Origin: Xanthomonas dyei
Lineage (GTDB): Bacteria > Pseudomonadota > Gammaproteobacteria > Xanthomonadales > Xanthomonadaceae
Assembly: GCF_002939865.1 (NCBI RefSeq)
Contig: NZ_MDEE01000040.1
Location: forward strand, 1-39,614
Direction: 5' to 3'
Length of the DNA: 39,614 nucleotides
How positions within the stretch are numbered: position 1 is the first letter of the stretch; every line of letters begins with the position of its first letter. Both the position numbers and the translations under genes were made by a program. Shown piece after piece: positions 6,698-15,417 of this stretch. The notes under the pieces were generated by a model. That model was not told the origin of the DNA. It saw only the letters and a program-made list of their open reading frames with translations, and did not search any database.

Positions 6698-8643
6698 GAG
6701 GAAACTCCGGTTCGCGGGCGATGCTGCTGCAGATCTTTAAGGAGTGAGGCGCTGTCCGAATCAGCGCCAGCGTAGCGCGCGGCAGCGAAACGTTGGCTGA
6801 GTGCCAACAGTGGTGTGTCGGGGTGGGTGCGGGCGACGCGTTGCGCCCAGGCAATAGCCGGTTCGTGCGGTTCGCGGGCAAGGCCCAGCTTGGCGTAGCG
6901 CCGGCTCAGCCGATGCCAGGCACGCAGCAGTGGGTCGCGTTCGCGTTCGCCGCGCGCCAGCAACCAGCTCATCCACGCCAGCGCGCTGACCGCGAATACG
7001 CCGAAGATGGTGGCCAGTTGGGTGGGCTCCAGGCGGTCGATACCGAACGGCTGCAGCAGCCGTTGTTGGCGGTCGGCATTGAAGGACAGCACCAGGTCGT
7101 TCCAGCCGCGCCGCAGCCAATCGCTGACCTGGCCCAGGCCGGCCCAGGTGCCGAGCTGGGCGAAGTTATTGCCATCGGTTTGCAGACGATCTTCCAGCGT
7201 GTCGTAGATGCGTTCCGGCGCCACGGCGGCCGTGGGGTCCACACGCACCCAGCCGCGGCCGGCCAGCCACACTTCGGTCCATGCATGCGCATCCATGCGG
7301 CGCACCACCCAGTAGTTGCCCAGCCGGTTGTAGGTGCCGCCGGCATAGCCGGTCACCACGCGTGCGGGGATGCCGGCCGCGCGCATCAGCACCACGAACG
7401 AGGAGCTGAAGTGCTCGCAAAACCCGGCTTTCTGCTGGAACAGGAACTCATCCACGCTGTTGCGGCCAAGCAGTGGCGTATCCAGCGTGTAGGCGAATTC
7501 GCGGGTGATCCATCCCAGTGCGCGCTGCACGACGGCATCGTCGTTGTTGCCGGCTTCGGCCCGCCATTGCCTGGCAAGCGCAACGGTGCGCGGATTGAAG
7601 CCAGGCGGCAGTGCGAGTGCGCGCTTGCGCAACTGATCGGGCAGGTCGGTATCGAAACGTGCCGGTGGCGCCGATTGCAACTCCCAACGGGTCAGTGCGC
7701 TCAATGGTCGCTGCGCGAACAGTTCGTAATCGGGCGACAGCTCGGCGTCGGCCACGCCCTGGGTCGGCAGGTCCAGCGACACCAGCTGGCGACGGTCGGT
7801 GGGCTCGTAATCCAGTCGATAACGATAGGTCTGCGGGCCGGGCGTGACCGACGCGGGTTGGCCGCGACCAGTCCAGCGCGCGCGCTGCCAGGTGCGGCCG
7901 TCGAAATCCCACATCACCGGCCCGCGCCAGTAACGCTGTTGCGGCGGTGGCGCCTTGCCGGTGAATTGCACGCGCAGCGCCGGGCTGTCGTCGGCCATCA
8001 GGTCGATCCATTCGCCCGGCGACATGTTGTCCGACAGGCCCGGCCGCGACAGCGCGCGCTCGGGCACGCCCCACAGCGGCGAACTCAGACGCGGCAGCAA
8101 CCAGAAGGTCGCCAGTGCCAGCGGCACCCCGATGGCCACCAGCTTGCCGATCCCGCGCAACTGCAGGCGCAACGCAGGTGTGTGGGTGCGATGCTCTTCG
8201 TCGGCCAGCCGCTGCATGCTGAGCAAGGCGCTGACCACCGCCAGCAGCGCCAGGCCCATCGTGGCAGGCCCCTGGTCGAGCAGGAATGCCGCAAACGGCG
8301 CGAACAAGGCAAAGCCGAGCAGGCTGCGCGCATCGCGCAGGGTGCGCAGTTCGGAAGCCTTGATCGCCAGCATCGCGGCAAGCACCGCACACCCGGTATC
8401 GCGGCCGAAGCGCATGCCGATCTGCCAGTACACCGCCGCCAGCATTGCGATCACCAGCAATACCCGCACCGGTGCCATCACGGTGCCGCGCCAGCTCAGC
8501 ACGCCGACCAGGACCGCGGCCACCGCAATGGTGGCGGCGAGCAGGCCGGGCAGCTGCAGCAGCAACGGCGCCAGCGCCAGCCAACTGGTGGCCAGCACCC
8601 AGCCCCGGCTGGCCTGGCTGATCGGAAGCGACGGCTCAGTCAT
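6694..8643 (-). CDS. tgpA: TgpA-like integral membrane transglutaminase (DUF3488 + transglutaminase core)
   Basis: From ATG 8643 the product is 649 aa, starting MTEPSLPISQASRGWVLA. The first ~190 residues form several membrane helices (DUF3488-like). A periplasmic region with the transglutaminase-like core follows: catalytic Cys in AGFCEHFSSSFVVLMRAAGI (about residue 408), His in MDAHAWTEVW (about 452) and Asp in WVRVDPTAAV (about 468). A further membrane helix near residue 560 (TQLATIFGVFAVSALAWMSW) precedes a cytoplasmic tail. Pseudomonas TgpA is essential and membrane-bound, but its substrate is unsettled. The gene overlaps the DUF58 gene by 8 bases and slp by 4, indicating translational coupling. 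A longer in-frame extension upstream was rejected because it only overlaps DUF58 coding sequence. Confidence 0.9.
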   Translation of the reverse strand: MTEPSLPISQASRGWVLATSWLALAPLLLQLPGLLAATIAVAAVLVGVLSWRGTVMAPVRVLLVIAMLAAVYWQIGMRFGRDTGCAVLAAMLAIKASELRTLRDARSLLGFALFAPFAAFLLDQGPATMGLALLAVVSALLSMQRLADEEHRTHTPALRLQLRGIGKLVAIGVPLALATFWLLPRLSSPLWGVPERALSRPGLSDNMSPGEWIDLMADDSPALRVQFTGKAPPPQQRYWRGPVMWDFDGRTWQRARWTGRGQPASVTPGPQTYRYRLDYEPTDRRQLVSLDLPTQGVADAELSPDYELFAQRPLSALTRWELQSAPPARFDTDLPDQLRKRALALPPGFNPRTVALARQWRAEAGNNDDAVVQRALGWITREFAYTLDTPLLGRNSVDEFLFQQKAGFCEHFSSSFVVLMRAAGIPARVVTGYAGGTYNRLGNYWVVRRMDAHAWTEVWLAGRGWVRVDPTAAVAPERIYDTLEDRLQTDGNNFAQLGTWAGLGQVSDWLRRGWNDLVLSFNADRQQRLLQPFGIDRLEPTQLATIFGVFAVSALAWMSWLLARGERERDPLLRAWHRLSRRYAKLGLAREPHEPAIAWAQRVARTHPDTPLLALSQRFAAARYAGADSDSASLLKDLQQHRPRTGVSS

Positions 8644-9592
8644 GCGGAAGCAGCGCCAGGGCGCGTAGACAGAGGTGTTGGTGGGACGGGCCTTGCGCAG
8701 GCCCCAGTGGTGGCTGGCCTGGCAGTAGCAGGCGATAACGCCGCCCGTCGCGCTCGGCCAGATTGACCCAGCGGGCAAGCCGCGCGATGCGGCGTTCGTA
8801 CGGCAGCGCGTTGAGCGTGCGCCAGTCCAGCGTCACTTCGATGCCGAGGGGCTGTTCGTATTCGCGCACCAGCAAGGTGTCGCGACGCGCCGAATGCTTC
8901 CAGGAAATCGTACGTGGCGCATCGCCGGCGCGGTACGGGCGCAGCTGATGCAGTTCCTCGCCTTGCGCGTGCAGGCGGGTCTGGTTGGGCGAACCGGCGC
9001 CGTCGGGCAGCGTGGGGCCGTGGTCTTCGGGTTTGGGATAGGCCAGCAGCGGAGTTTCTGGCCACACCCACGACCAGGCCCGCACCAGGCCCAGCGGCTG
9101 CGTGCTCGACAGCCGGATGCGTTCGATGTCCTGCCAGCCGCGCTGCGTGGTGGGCACGAGCAGATCGACGTCGGCCATCTCGTGCTCGACCAGCGAACAG
9201 AAACCGTTGCTTTGCAGGTGGTCCAGCCGCAGCCCGCGCCGCACGCGGGTATCGCGACGTGCCAGCGACACCCGCATGCGCAGCGGCTCGCCGGCCATCA
9301 CCGGCTCGGCCGAGACCGCTTCGATGCGCAGCGCCGACAACTGCAGATGCGCCATGATGCTGCTGGCGATCCCGGCGGTGGCCAGCAGCAGGGCTAGCAG
9401 CAAGGCCGGGTTGTTGTTGTAGTTCAACGCGCCCATCAGCATCGCCAGCAGCAAGCCGGTGATGAACAACCCGAAGCGGGTCGGCAACACATAGATACGC
9501 CGCCGATCCAGCACGATCGGCAACGCTTCCGCTCCCCGCGGACGGGCCAGCAGGCTGAGCCGGCGGCCGATGCCGCGCAAGGGTGCACGCAC
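8636..9592 (-). CDS. DUF58 domain membrane protein
   Basis: The product is about 318 aa from a proposed GTG at 9592 (MRAPLRGIGRRLSLLARPRG). An ATG start is not available near the family's expected N-terminus, and the GTG lies 5 bases after the moxR stop. Two adjacent hydrophobic helices occur at about residues 40-85 (RFGLFITGLLLAMLMGAL and LLLALLLATAGIASSIM). The DUF58 signature follows: GEELHQLRPYRAGDAPRTIS, then WKHSARRDTLLVREYE, in the C-terminal half. DUF58 proteins are almost always encoded with MoxR ATPases and often with transglutaminase-like proteins, as here. They are thought to act with MoxR in protein maturation at the envelope, but the biochemical job is not established. Confidence 0.88.
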   Translation of the reverse strand: MRAPLRGIGRRLSLLARPRGAEALPIVLDRRRIYVLPTRFGLFITGLLLAMLMGALNYNNNPALLLALLLATAGIASSIMAHLQLSALRIEAVSAEPVMAGEPLRMRVSLARRDTRVRRGLRLDHLQSNGFCSLVEHEMADVDLLVPTTQRGWQDIERIRLSSTQPLGLVRAWSWVWPETPLLAYPKPEDHGPTLPDGAGSPNQTRLHAQGEELHQLRPYRAGDAPRTISWKHSARRDTLLVREYEQPLGIEVTLDWRTLNALPYERRIARLARWVNLAERDGRRYRLLLPGQPPLGPAQGPSHQHLCLRALALLPHD

Positions 9593-9597
9593 GTGTG

Positions 9598-10551
9598 TCA
9601 GTCCACCGGCACGCTGTGCAGCAGCGCCTTGGCCAGCGCCGGCCCGGAGGACGATTCTGCTTCCGGCACCAGCCGATGCCCGGCCACGGCCACGAACAGC
9701 GCCTGCACGTCTTCCGGCAGCACATGCTCGCGTCCGAGCAACAGCGCATACGCCTTGGCGGCGCGCAGCAGCGCGATGCCGGCGCGCGGCGACAGGCCAA
9801 CCCGCACGCCGGCATGCTGGCGACTGCGCAGCAGCAGCGCCTGCACGTAGCCGATCAAGGCATCGCTGGTGTGGATCTGATTGACCCCAGCACGCAGCGC
9901 GACCACGTCGGTATCGCTGAGCTGCGGTGCGGCCTGGGCGATCAGTTCGCGCCGGTCCACCCCGGACAGGAGCGCGCGCTCGGCATCGGCGCTGGGGTAG
10001 CCCAGGCTGAGCCGCAACAGAAAGCGATCCAGCTGCGAGTCCGGCAACGGAAACGTGCCGGACAGGTCGACCGGATTCTGCGTGGCGATCACAAAGAACG
10101 GCTCGGGCAAGGCGTGGGTCACACCATCCAGGGTGACCTGTTGCTCGGCCATGTCTTCCAGCAACGAGCTCTGCGTACGCGGCGGGGCGCGATTGATCTC
10201 GTCGGCCAGCAGCACATGGGTGAACACCGGGCCGGGGTGGAACTGGAACTGGCGCGAGGCCGCGTCGTACACCGACACGCCCAGCACATCGGCCGGCAAC
10301 AGATCGGAGGTGAACTGCACGCGCTGGAAGCCCAATCCCAGGCTGGAAGCCATCGCATGGGCGAGGGTGGTCTTGCCCAGGCCAGGCAGGTCTTCGATCA
10401 GCAGATGTCCGCCGGACAGGAGTGCCACGAACGCCAGCCGCACTTCCTGCGCCTTGCCCAACAACAGCGAATTGACCTGGTCTTGCGCGCGCCGCAGCGA
10501 TTGACGCAGCGCATCGGTTAGCATTTCCGTGGAACGCAGCGGTGTCGACAT
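9598..10551 (-). CDS. MoxR-family AAA+ ATPase
   Basis: From ATG 10551 (MSTPLRSTEMLTDALRQSL) the product is 317 aa. Walker A lies in IEDLPGLGKTTLAHAMA, Walker B in VLLADEINRAPPRTQSSLLE, and sensor I in FFVIATQNPVDLSGTFPLPD, followed by the AAA_lid region QLDRFLLRLSLGYP. These are diagnostic MoxR motifs. MoxR ATPases are chaperone-like and usually pair with DUF58 or VWA proteins. It is the first gene of a four-gene operon with DUF58, tgpA and slp, and is divergent from the glycosyltransferase cluster across about 37 bases. An upstream ATG at 10653 would overlap that neighbouring gene and is unlikely. Confidence 0.92.
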   Translation of the reverse strand: MSTPLRSTEMLTDALRQSLRRAQDQVNSLLLGKAQEVRLAFVALLSGGHLLIEDLPGLGKTTLAHAMASSLGLGFQRVQFTSDLLPADVLGVSVYDAASRQFQFHPGPVFTHVLLADEINRAPPRTQSSLLEDMAEQQVTLDGVTHALPEPFFVIATQNPVDLSGTFPLPDSQLDRFLLRLSLGYPSADAERALLSGVDRRELIAQAAPQLSDTDVVALRAGVNQIHTSDALIGYVQALLLRSRQHAGVRVGLSPRAGIALLRAAKAYALLLGREHVLPEDVQALFVAVAGHRLVPEAESSSGPALAKALLHSVPVD

Positions 10552-10588
10552 CACAATTCCGTAGGTGAAAAGAAGAGTGCACAGGGCA

Positions 10589-12430
10589 ATGCAGGGGGAC
10601 CAACGGGCACATCGCACTTTCGTGATCCTGTGGACACTGGCGACGGCCGTCAAGCTGTTGATTGCCGCGCGGCTGCCGCTGTTCGTGGACGAAGCGTTTT
10701 ATTGGCAGGAAGGGCAGTACCTGGCTGCAGCGTATTCGGATCTGCCGGGGCTGACTGCCTGGCTGGCGCGCCTGGGTGTGGAAGTTGGCGGGCACCATCT
10801 GCTGGCGCTGCGGCTGCCGTTTCTGGCCATCGCCGCGCTACTGCCGTGGCTGGTTGCGCACATCGCCACGCGCTGGTTCGGCTCCACCCTGGGCTGGCAG
10901 GCCGGCAGCCTGACGCTGTTGATGCCGCTGTCGGCCACGCTGGGCATGCTGGCGGTGCCCGACGTGCCGATGGCTTTGGCAGCGGTGCTGTGCATGGATG
11001 CCGGCGCGCGCCTGCTGCGCGAGGTCGATGCCACCAGCGCGCTGGAGCTGGCGATCGGTCTGGCGATCGGTGCACTCAGCCACTACCGCTTCGTGGGTGT
11101 GATCGGCGTGGGCTGCATCGCGTTGCTGTGCATTCCGCAGGGGCGCGCGGTGCTGCGCGACCCGCGCATCTGGCTGGCGCTGACGGTGGGCGCGGTGAGC
11201 TGGCTACCGCTGCTGTTCTGGAATACCGACCACGACGAGGCCGGGCTGCGCTTCCAGTTGGTCGACCGGCATCCGTGGCGGTTCCAGATCGGCGGGCTGT
11301 GGTTCCTGTTGATCCAGACGGTGGCGGTGACGCCGCTACTGGCCTGGGCGATGGTCAAGGTCAGTCTGGCCGGGACGCGCTCCGGCGGCGGGTCGCGTGC
11401 GCAATGGCGCTATTTCGGCTTGCTGGGCGGCATCTCGACCGTGGCGATCTTCGTGCTCGGCTTCTTCAGCGATGCCGAACGGATCAGCTTCCATTGGCCG
11501 TTGCCTGGCTATTTCGCATTGCTGGTGGCGGTGCCGGTGATCCTGTTGCGTTGGCCGCTTCCGCTGCGCCGTGCTGCATGGTTGCTTGCGCTGCTCGGCA
11601 CGCTGGGGGCGTACGGCTATTACTTGGCGGTGTCGGTGCCGTCGATCCGCGCGCATGCGGCCGGCGAAAAATACTATCCACGCAATTTCGCCGGCTGGAA
11701 CGATCTGGCGCGTGCGGTCAAGCGTCAGCTGGCGCAGATGCCACCGGGCACGCGCGTGCTGGCCGAAAACTTCAAGGTGGGCGCCGAACTGGGTTTTCAG
11801 TTGCACGATGCGCAGATCGAGGTCTTGCGTGCCGACTTGAACGACAAGCACGGGCGCAGCGCGCAGTTGCAGCAATGGGGCCTGCTCAGCGATGGACGCC
11901 GCGATGGCCCGCGTCTGCTGGTGCTGTCGCCCAGCGATCAGCGCTACCGCGACCTGCTCAAACGCTATCACGCCATCTGCGACATGGTCGGGCCGTTGCC
12001 ACCGCCTACGGTGGTGTCCACCGATCACGGGTATCAACGTTTTCTGCTGTTCGCACTGCCGGCGCAACGCGCGCCCGGGCCGTGCATCGCCCCGGCGATG
12101 GCCTGGATCGATACGCCGCTACCGGATGTGCGCGTGGCGGGCCAGGTCCAGGTGCGCGGGTGGGCGTTCAAGGACGGCATCGGCCTGGCCGATGTGGAGT
12201 TGCTGCTCGATGGGCGCCCGGTCGCGCAGGCCGCCTACGGCAGCCCGATGGACGTCCGCCCGTACTGGAAGATTTCCACCGACCCGCAGCACCCCAACGT
12301 CGGCTTCTCCGCCACGCTCGACACGCACGCGCTGCCATCCGGCACGCATTGGTTGGGCCTGCGCCTGCACGGCCGCGACGGCAGCGTCGAGGATTGGTCG
12401 GAGCAGCCTGTCACCGTTTCCGCACCTTAG
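10589..12430 (+). CDS. GT39/ArnT-like membrane glycosyltransferase with C-terminal beta domain
   Basis: The product is about 613 aa. It is a GT-C-fold enzyme expected to move a sugar from a polyprenyl-phosphate donor on the periplasmic side. The family signature is the acidic motif in the first periplasmic loop, LFVDEAFYWQEGQYLA, followed by many hydrophobic helices to about residue 360. A soluble region (LAENFKVGAELGFQL, YPRNFAGWNDLARAVK) follows. The last ~110 residues form a separate Ig-like beta domain: VRVAGQVQVRGWAFKDGIGL, then VELLLDGRPVAQAAYG and LPSGTHWLGLRLHGRDGS. The start is uncertain: ATG 10589 is chosen, and a GTG at 10565 is in frame. The acceptor is unknown; lipid A, LPS or protein are all possible. 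Confidence 0.8.
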   Translation: MQGDQRAHRTFVILWTLATAVKLLIAARLPLFVDEAFYWQEGQYLAAAYSDLPGLTAWLARLGVEVGGHHLLALRLPFLAIAALLPWLVAHIATRWFGSTLGWQAGSLTLLMPLSATLGMLAVPDVPMALAAVLCMDAGARLLREVDATSALELAIGLAIGALSHYRFVGVIGVGCIALLCIPQGRAVLRDPRIWLALTVGAVSWLPLLFWNTDHDEAGLRFQLVDRHPWRFQIGGLWFLLIQTVAVTPLLAWAMVKVSLAGTRSGGGSRAQWRYFGLLGGISTVAIFVLGFFSDAERISFHWPLPGYFALLVAVPVILLRWPLPLRRAAWLLALLGTLGAYGYYLAVSVPSIRAHAAGEKYYPRNFAGWNDLARAVKRQLAQMPPGTRVLAENFKVGAELGFQLHDAQIEVLRADLNDKHGRSAQLQQWGLLSDGRRDGPRLLVLSPSDQRYRDLLKRYHAICDMVGPLPPPTVVSTDHGYQRFLLFALPAQRAPGPCIAPAMAWIDTPLPDVRVAGQVQVRGWAFKDGIGLADVELLLDGRPVAQAAYGSPMDVRPYWKISTDPQHPNVGFSATLDTHALPSGTHWLGLRLHGRDGSVEDWSEQPVTVSAP

Positions 12431-12438
12431 ATCACGCA

Positions 12439-13434
12439 ATGACCGACGCCCTGCCCGCTACCCATCCCGCACATCTGTCCGGGTTTCGAATTGCCGTGCT
12501 GGTGCCATGCCACAACGAGGCGGCAACCGTTGCGAAGGTGGTCGGCGATTTCGCTGCGGCATTGCCGGGAGCGATCATCCATGTGCTGGACAACAATTCC
12601 AGCGACGCCACCGCATCGAGCGCGGCGGCGGCGGGCGCGCAGGTATGCCGCGTTGCGTTGCAAGGCAAGGGCAATGTGGTGCGGCGTGGATTTGCCGATG
12701 TCGAAGCCGATATCTATGTGCTGGTGGATGGCGATGCGACGTACGACGCGGCTGCCGCACCGGCACTGGTGCGCAAGCTCATCGACGAACGGCTGGACAT
12801 GGTGGTCGGCGCGCGACGCGATCAACAGCAGGCCGCGTATCGGCCAGGGCACCGGCTCGGCAATGTCCTGCTGACGCGCTGCGCGGGGTTGCTGTTCGGG
12901 CGCAGTTTCGACGACATGTTGTCCGGATACCGGGTGTTTTCGCGGCGCTACGTCAAATCGTTTGCGGCGCATGCGCAGGGGTTCGAGACCGAAACCGAGC
13001 TGGCCGTGCATGCCTTGCAGTTGCGCATGCCGGTGGCCGAGGTCGAAACGGCCTATGGCGTGCGCCCGGAAGGGTCGCAAAGCAAGTTGAATACCTGGCG
13101 CGACGGCTGGCGCATCCTCACCACCATTGCAAAATTGTTCAAGGCCGAGCGGCCGTTGTTGTTCTTCTCGATCGGGTTTGCGCTCAGCGCCGCGCTGTCG
13201 ATCGTGCTGGCGATCCCGTTGTTCGAGACCTATCTGCAAACCGGGTTGGTGCCGCGCTTTCCGACCGCGATCCTGTGCGTGGCGCTGATGCTGCTTGGCT
13301 TTCTGTTGCTGGCTTGCGGGCTGATCCTGGATACGGTCACGCGTGGACGCGTCGAAGCCAAACATCTGGCGTATCTCGCCGAGCCGGGCGTGGGCAATCG
13401 TGTGGCCGCCTCGCATGACAAGGAAGCGCGTTGA
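12439..13434 (+). CDS. GT2 family polyprenyl-phosphate glycosyltransferase (DPM/GtrB-like)
   Basis: The 331-aa product is likely to make undecaprenyl-phosphate-linked sugar from a nucleotide sugar on the cytoplasmic face. It shows the GT2 opening AVLVPCHNEAATVAKVV, DNNSSD, the DxD-type metal motif DGDATYD, the loop DMLSGYRVFSRRYVKSF, and the acceptor-region block YGVRPEGSQSKLNTWRDGWR. Two C-terminal membrane helices follow (LFFSIGFALSAALSIVLAIP and LCVALMLLGFLLLACGLIL). It lies 8 bases after the GT39-like gene and its stop overlaps the next start (TGATG). I infer that it supplies the lipid-linked sugar donor used by its membrane neighbours. Confidence 0.88.
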   Translation: MTDALPATHPAHLSGFRIAVLVPCHNEAATVAKVVGDFAAALPGAIIHVLDNNSSDATASSAAAAGAQVCRVALQGKGNVVRRGFADVEADIYVLVDGDATYDAAAAPALVRKLIDERLDMVVGARRDQQQAAYRPGHRLGNVLLTRCAGLLFGRSFDDMLSGYRVFSRRYVKSFAAHAQGFETETELAVHALQLRMPVAEVETAYGVRPEGSQSKLNTWRDGWRILTTIAKLFKAERPLLFFSIGFALSAALSIVLAIPLFETYLQTGLVPRFPTAILCVALMLLGFLLLACGLILDTVTRGRVEAKHLAYLAEPGVGNRVAASHDKEAR

Positions 13435-15263
13435 TGACATCGATGAGCATGTCGAAGTGGACGACGCGTCGGCAGCGTGTGTTGCGCTGGGCGGATGGCC
13501 GGTTCGGCTTTCATTCGCAGCGCCAGGTCATCACTGCGGTGATTGCCGTGCTGCTGCTCGCTGCGCTGTTTTCGCTCGGTCTTGGCCAGGATGCCAATTG
13601 GGATTTGCGCAATTACCACCTGTACATCGGTGATGCGTGGACCCAAGACCGTCTGGGCGTGGATCTGGCGCCAGCGCAGATGCAGAGCTACTTCAGCCCG
13701 CTGCTCGATAGCCTGCATGCCTGGTTGATGTTGCATCTGCCCGGGCCATTGGTCGGGGCGTTATTGGGCGTGCTGCATGCCGTGGTGTTCATGCCGGTGG
13801 CAGCCGTGGCGTGGCGTGTCCTGTCCAAGGAATCGCAACGCGCGCAGTGGGCCCCGCTCTTCGCGCTGGCCGGCATGTGCAGTGCGGTGTTCCTGTCCGA
13901 ACTGGGCAACACCATGGGCGATACCGCCAGCGCGATCCCGGTGCTGGCGTCGTTGGCGGTCGTGCTGTTGGCGCAGGCCAACGCGCGGCAGGACCGACGT
14001 GTCACGCGGTTATGGGTTATCGCCGGCGCGCTGATCGGTCTGGCGATCGCGCTCAAGCTCACCAATGCGCTGTACGCGTTGGCGCTGGCGCCGGCGGTGC
14101 TTTGCGACGGTGGACGCATGCGCTCACGGGTTCTGGGGTTGGGCGTGCTTGCCGGTGTCGCCGTGCTGGTCTTGCTGCTCGTGGCCGGGCCTTGGTACTG
14201 GCAGGTCTGGCAACACCTGGGCAATCCGCTGTTTCCGCAATTCAATGGCGTGTTCAAGTCGCCGCTGGCTCAGCCGGTGTCGATTGCGGATGTTCGATGG
14301 CTGCCGCGCAGCATCGGCGAACACCTGATCTGGCCGCTGCTGTTTACGCTCAAACCGCAACGCATCAACGATCTCGGTCTGGTGCAGGCGGGGTGGGCGG
14401 TGTTGTATGCGGTCGCGCTGATGGCCGCGGGACGCACCGTGCTGCGTCGTCGCGTGCCCGCAACGAATCGCGATCGCGCAGCGGTTGTGCTGTTGGTGTT
14501 CTTCGGTATTGCCTACGCGCTGTGGCAAGCGGTCTTCAGTATCCACCGCTATCTGTTGGTACTGGAGCTGCTTGCGCCATTGGCGCTGTGGGTCGTGTGC
14601 CGGCGCGCCTTCGTGGTGAATGCCGATCGCAAGGCTGGGTGGTTGATCGGTGCGTGTGCGCTGGTTGCGGTGGTTGGATGGAAGGACTGGGGGCATGAGG
14701 CATGGGCGCGCGACAGTTTTCAGGTCGAGCAACCAGCGCTTGCCGATCCTGCGGCATCCACGGTGCTGCTGGTCGGCGACGAGCCGCAGTCCTGGCGTGT
14801 GCCGCTGCTGCCGCAGCAGGCGCGTTACATCGGGGTTGCGACCAATCTCTCCGAGACCGATCAGTACCGCGCCCGGGTCAATGCCTTGATCGCCGAGCGG
14901 CCGCAGCTGTACGCGATGTTGGGTGCGACACGCGACAAGCAGCAATTGCGGATCGATCGCATGAACGGCTGGGCGCGGCAGTTTGGCTGGGACATCCAGC
15001 CTCGGTGCACGCGGTTGCGCTGGTTGATCGCGCGCGGTCTGCGTGCGGAGCTGGAAGTGTCGCCGGGGCGCTGCGTGCTGCAGGTGTCCAAGGGCAAGGC
15101 GTTGGATATCGCCGCTGCAGATCGTGCGGTGCGCGAGTCTGCGCAGCAGCGCCTGGATGCGTATGGGCTGACCCTGGATCCGTCACGTTGCCGCACCTTG
15201 TCCTCGCATGTCGGACAAGCTCAGTACCCGTATCAGTTCTGCGCGCTCGCTCGCCCGCAGTAG
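13434..15263 (+). CDS. Polytopic membrane protein, putative GT-C-type glycosyltransferase
   Basis: The product is about 609 aa. I do not recognise a named family with certainty. The N-terminal helix (VITAVIAVLLLAALFSLGLG) is followed by an acidic/aromatic loop, DANWDLRNYHLYIGDAW, of the kind seen after helix 1 in GT-C enzymes, then about ten more hydrophobic segments. The last ~160 residues (from about ARDSFQVEQP) are soluble, containing LVGDEPQSWRVPLLPQQARY. The start is taken as ATG 13434, overlapping the upstream stop; in-frame ATGs at 13443 and 13449 are alternatives. The operon position suggests it uses the same lipid-linked sugar as its neighbours. Confidence 0.7.
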   Translation: MTSMSMSKWTTRRQRVLRWADGRFGFHSQRQVITAVIAVLLLAALFSLGLGQDANWDLRNYHLYIGDAWTQDRLGVDLAPAQMQSYFSPLLDSLHAWLMLHLPGPLVGALLGVLHAVVFMPVAAVAWRVLSKESQRAQWAPLFALAGMCSAVFLSELGNTMGDTASAIPVLASLAVVLLAQANARQDRRVTRLWVIAGALIGLAIALKLTNALYALALAPAVLCDGGRMRSRVLGLGVLAGVAVLVLLLVAGPWYWQVWQHLGNPLFPQFNGVFKSPLAQPVSIADVRWLPRSIGEHLIWPLLFTLKPQRINDLGLVQAGWAVLYAVALMAAGRTVLRRRVPATNRDRAAVVLLVFFGIAYALWQAVFSIHRYLLVLELLAPLALWVVCRRAFVVNADRKAGWLIGACALVAVVGWKDWGHEAWARDSFQVEQPALADPAASTVLLVGDEPQSWRVPLLPQQARYIGVATNLSETDQYRARVNALIAERPQLYAMLGATRDKQQLRIDRMNGWARQFGWDIQPRCTRLRWLIARGLRAELEVSPGRCVLQVSKGKALDIAAADRAVRESAQQRLDAYGLTLDPSRCRTLSSHVGQAQYPYQFCALARPQ

Positions 15264-15417
15264 CGCAAGCGGCAGGGCGTTGTGCGGCCGGGTAGATGTG
15301 TACCGTCATGCGCGTCCTTGGTGGCCGCTGTCGCACCATCGTGACTGGAGGTCTGTACCGTCGCGGCCGACTTTCGATCGATGCGCCTGAACAGCGTCGC
15401 CGCACTCGAATTAGGCC

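Noticed and set aside
6793..8766. 657-codon plus-strand open frame opposite tgpA
   Set aside because: It is an antisense shadow with composition typical of reversed GC-rich coding sequence. TgpA has clear catalytic motifs on the other strand.
10630..13434. 934-codon plus-strand frame spanning the GT39-like and GT2 genes
   Set aside because: Its first ~600 codons are an out-of-frame reading of the GT39-like gene. Only the part from 12439 is the real GT2.
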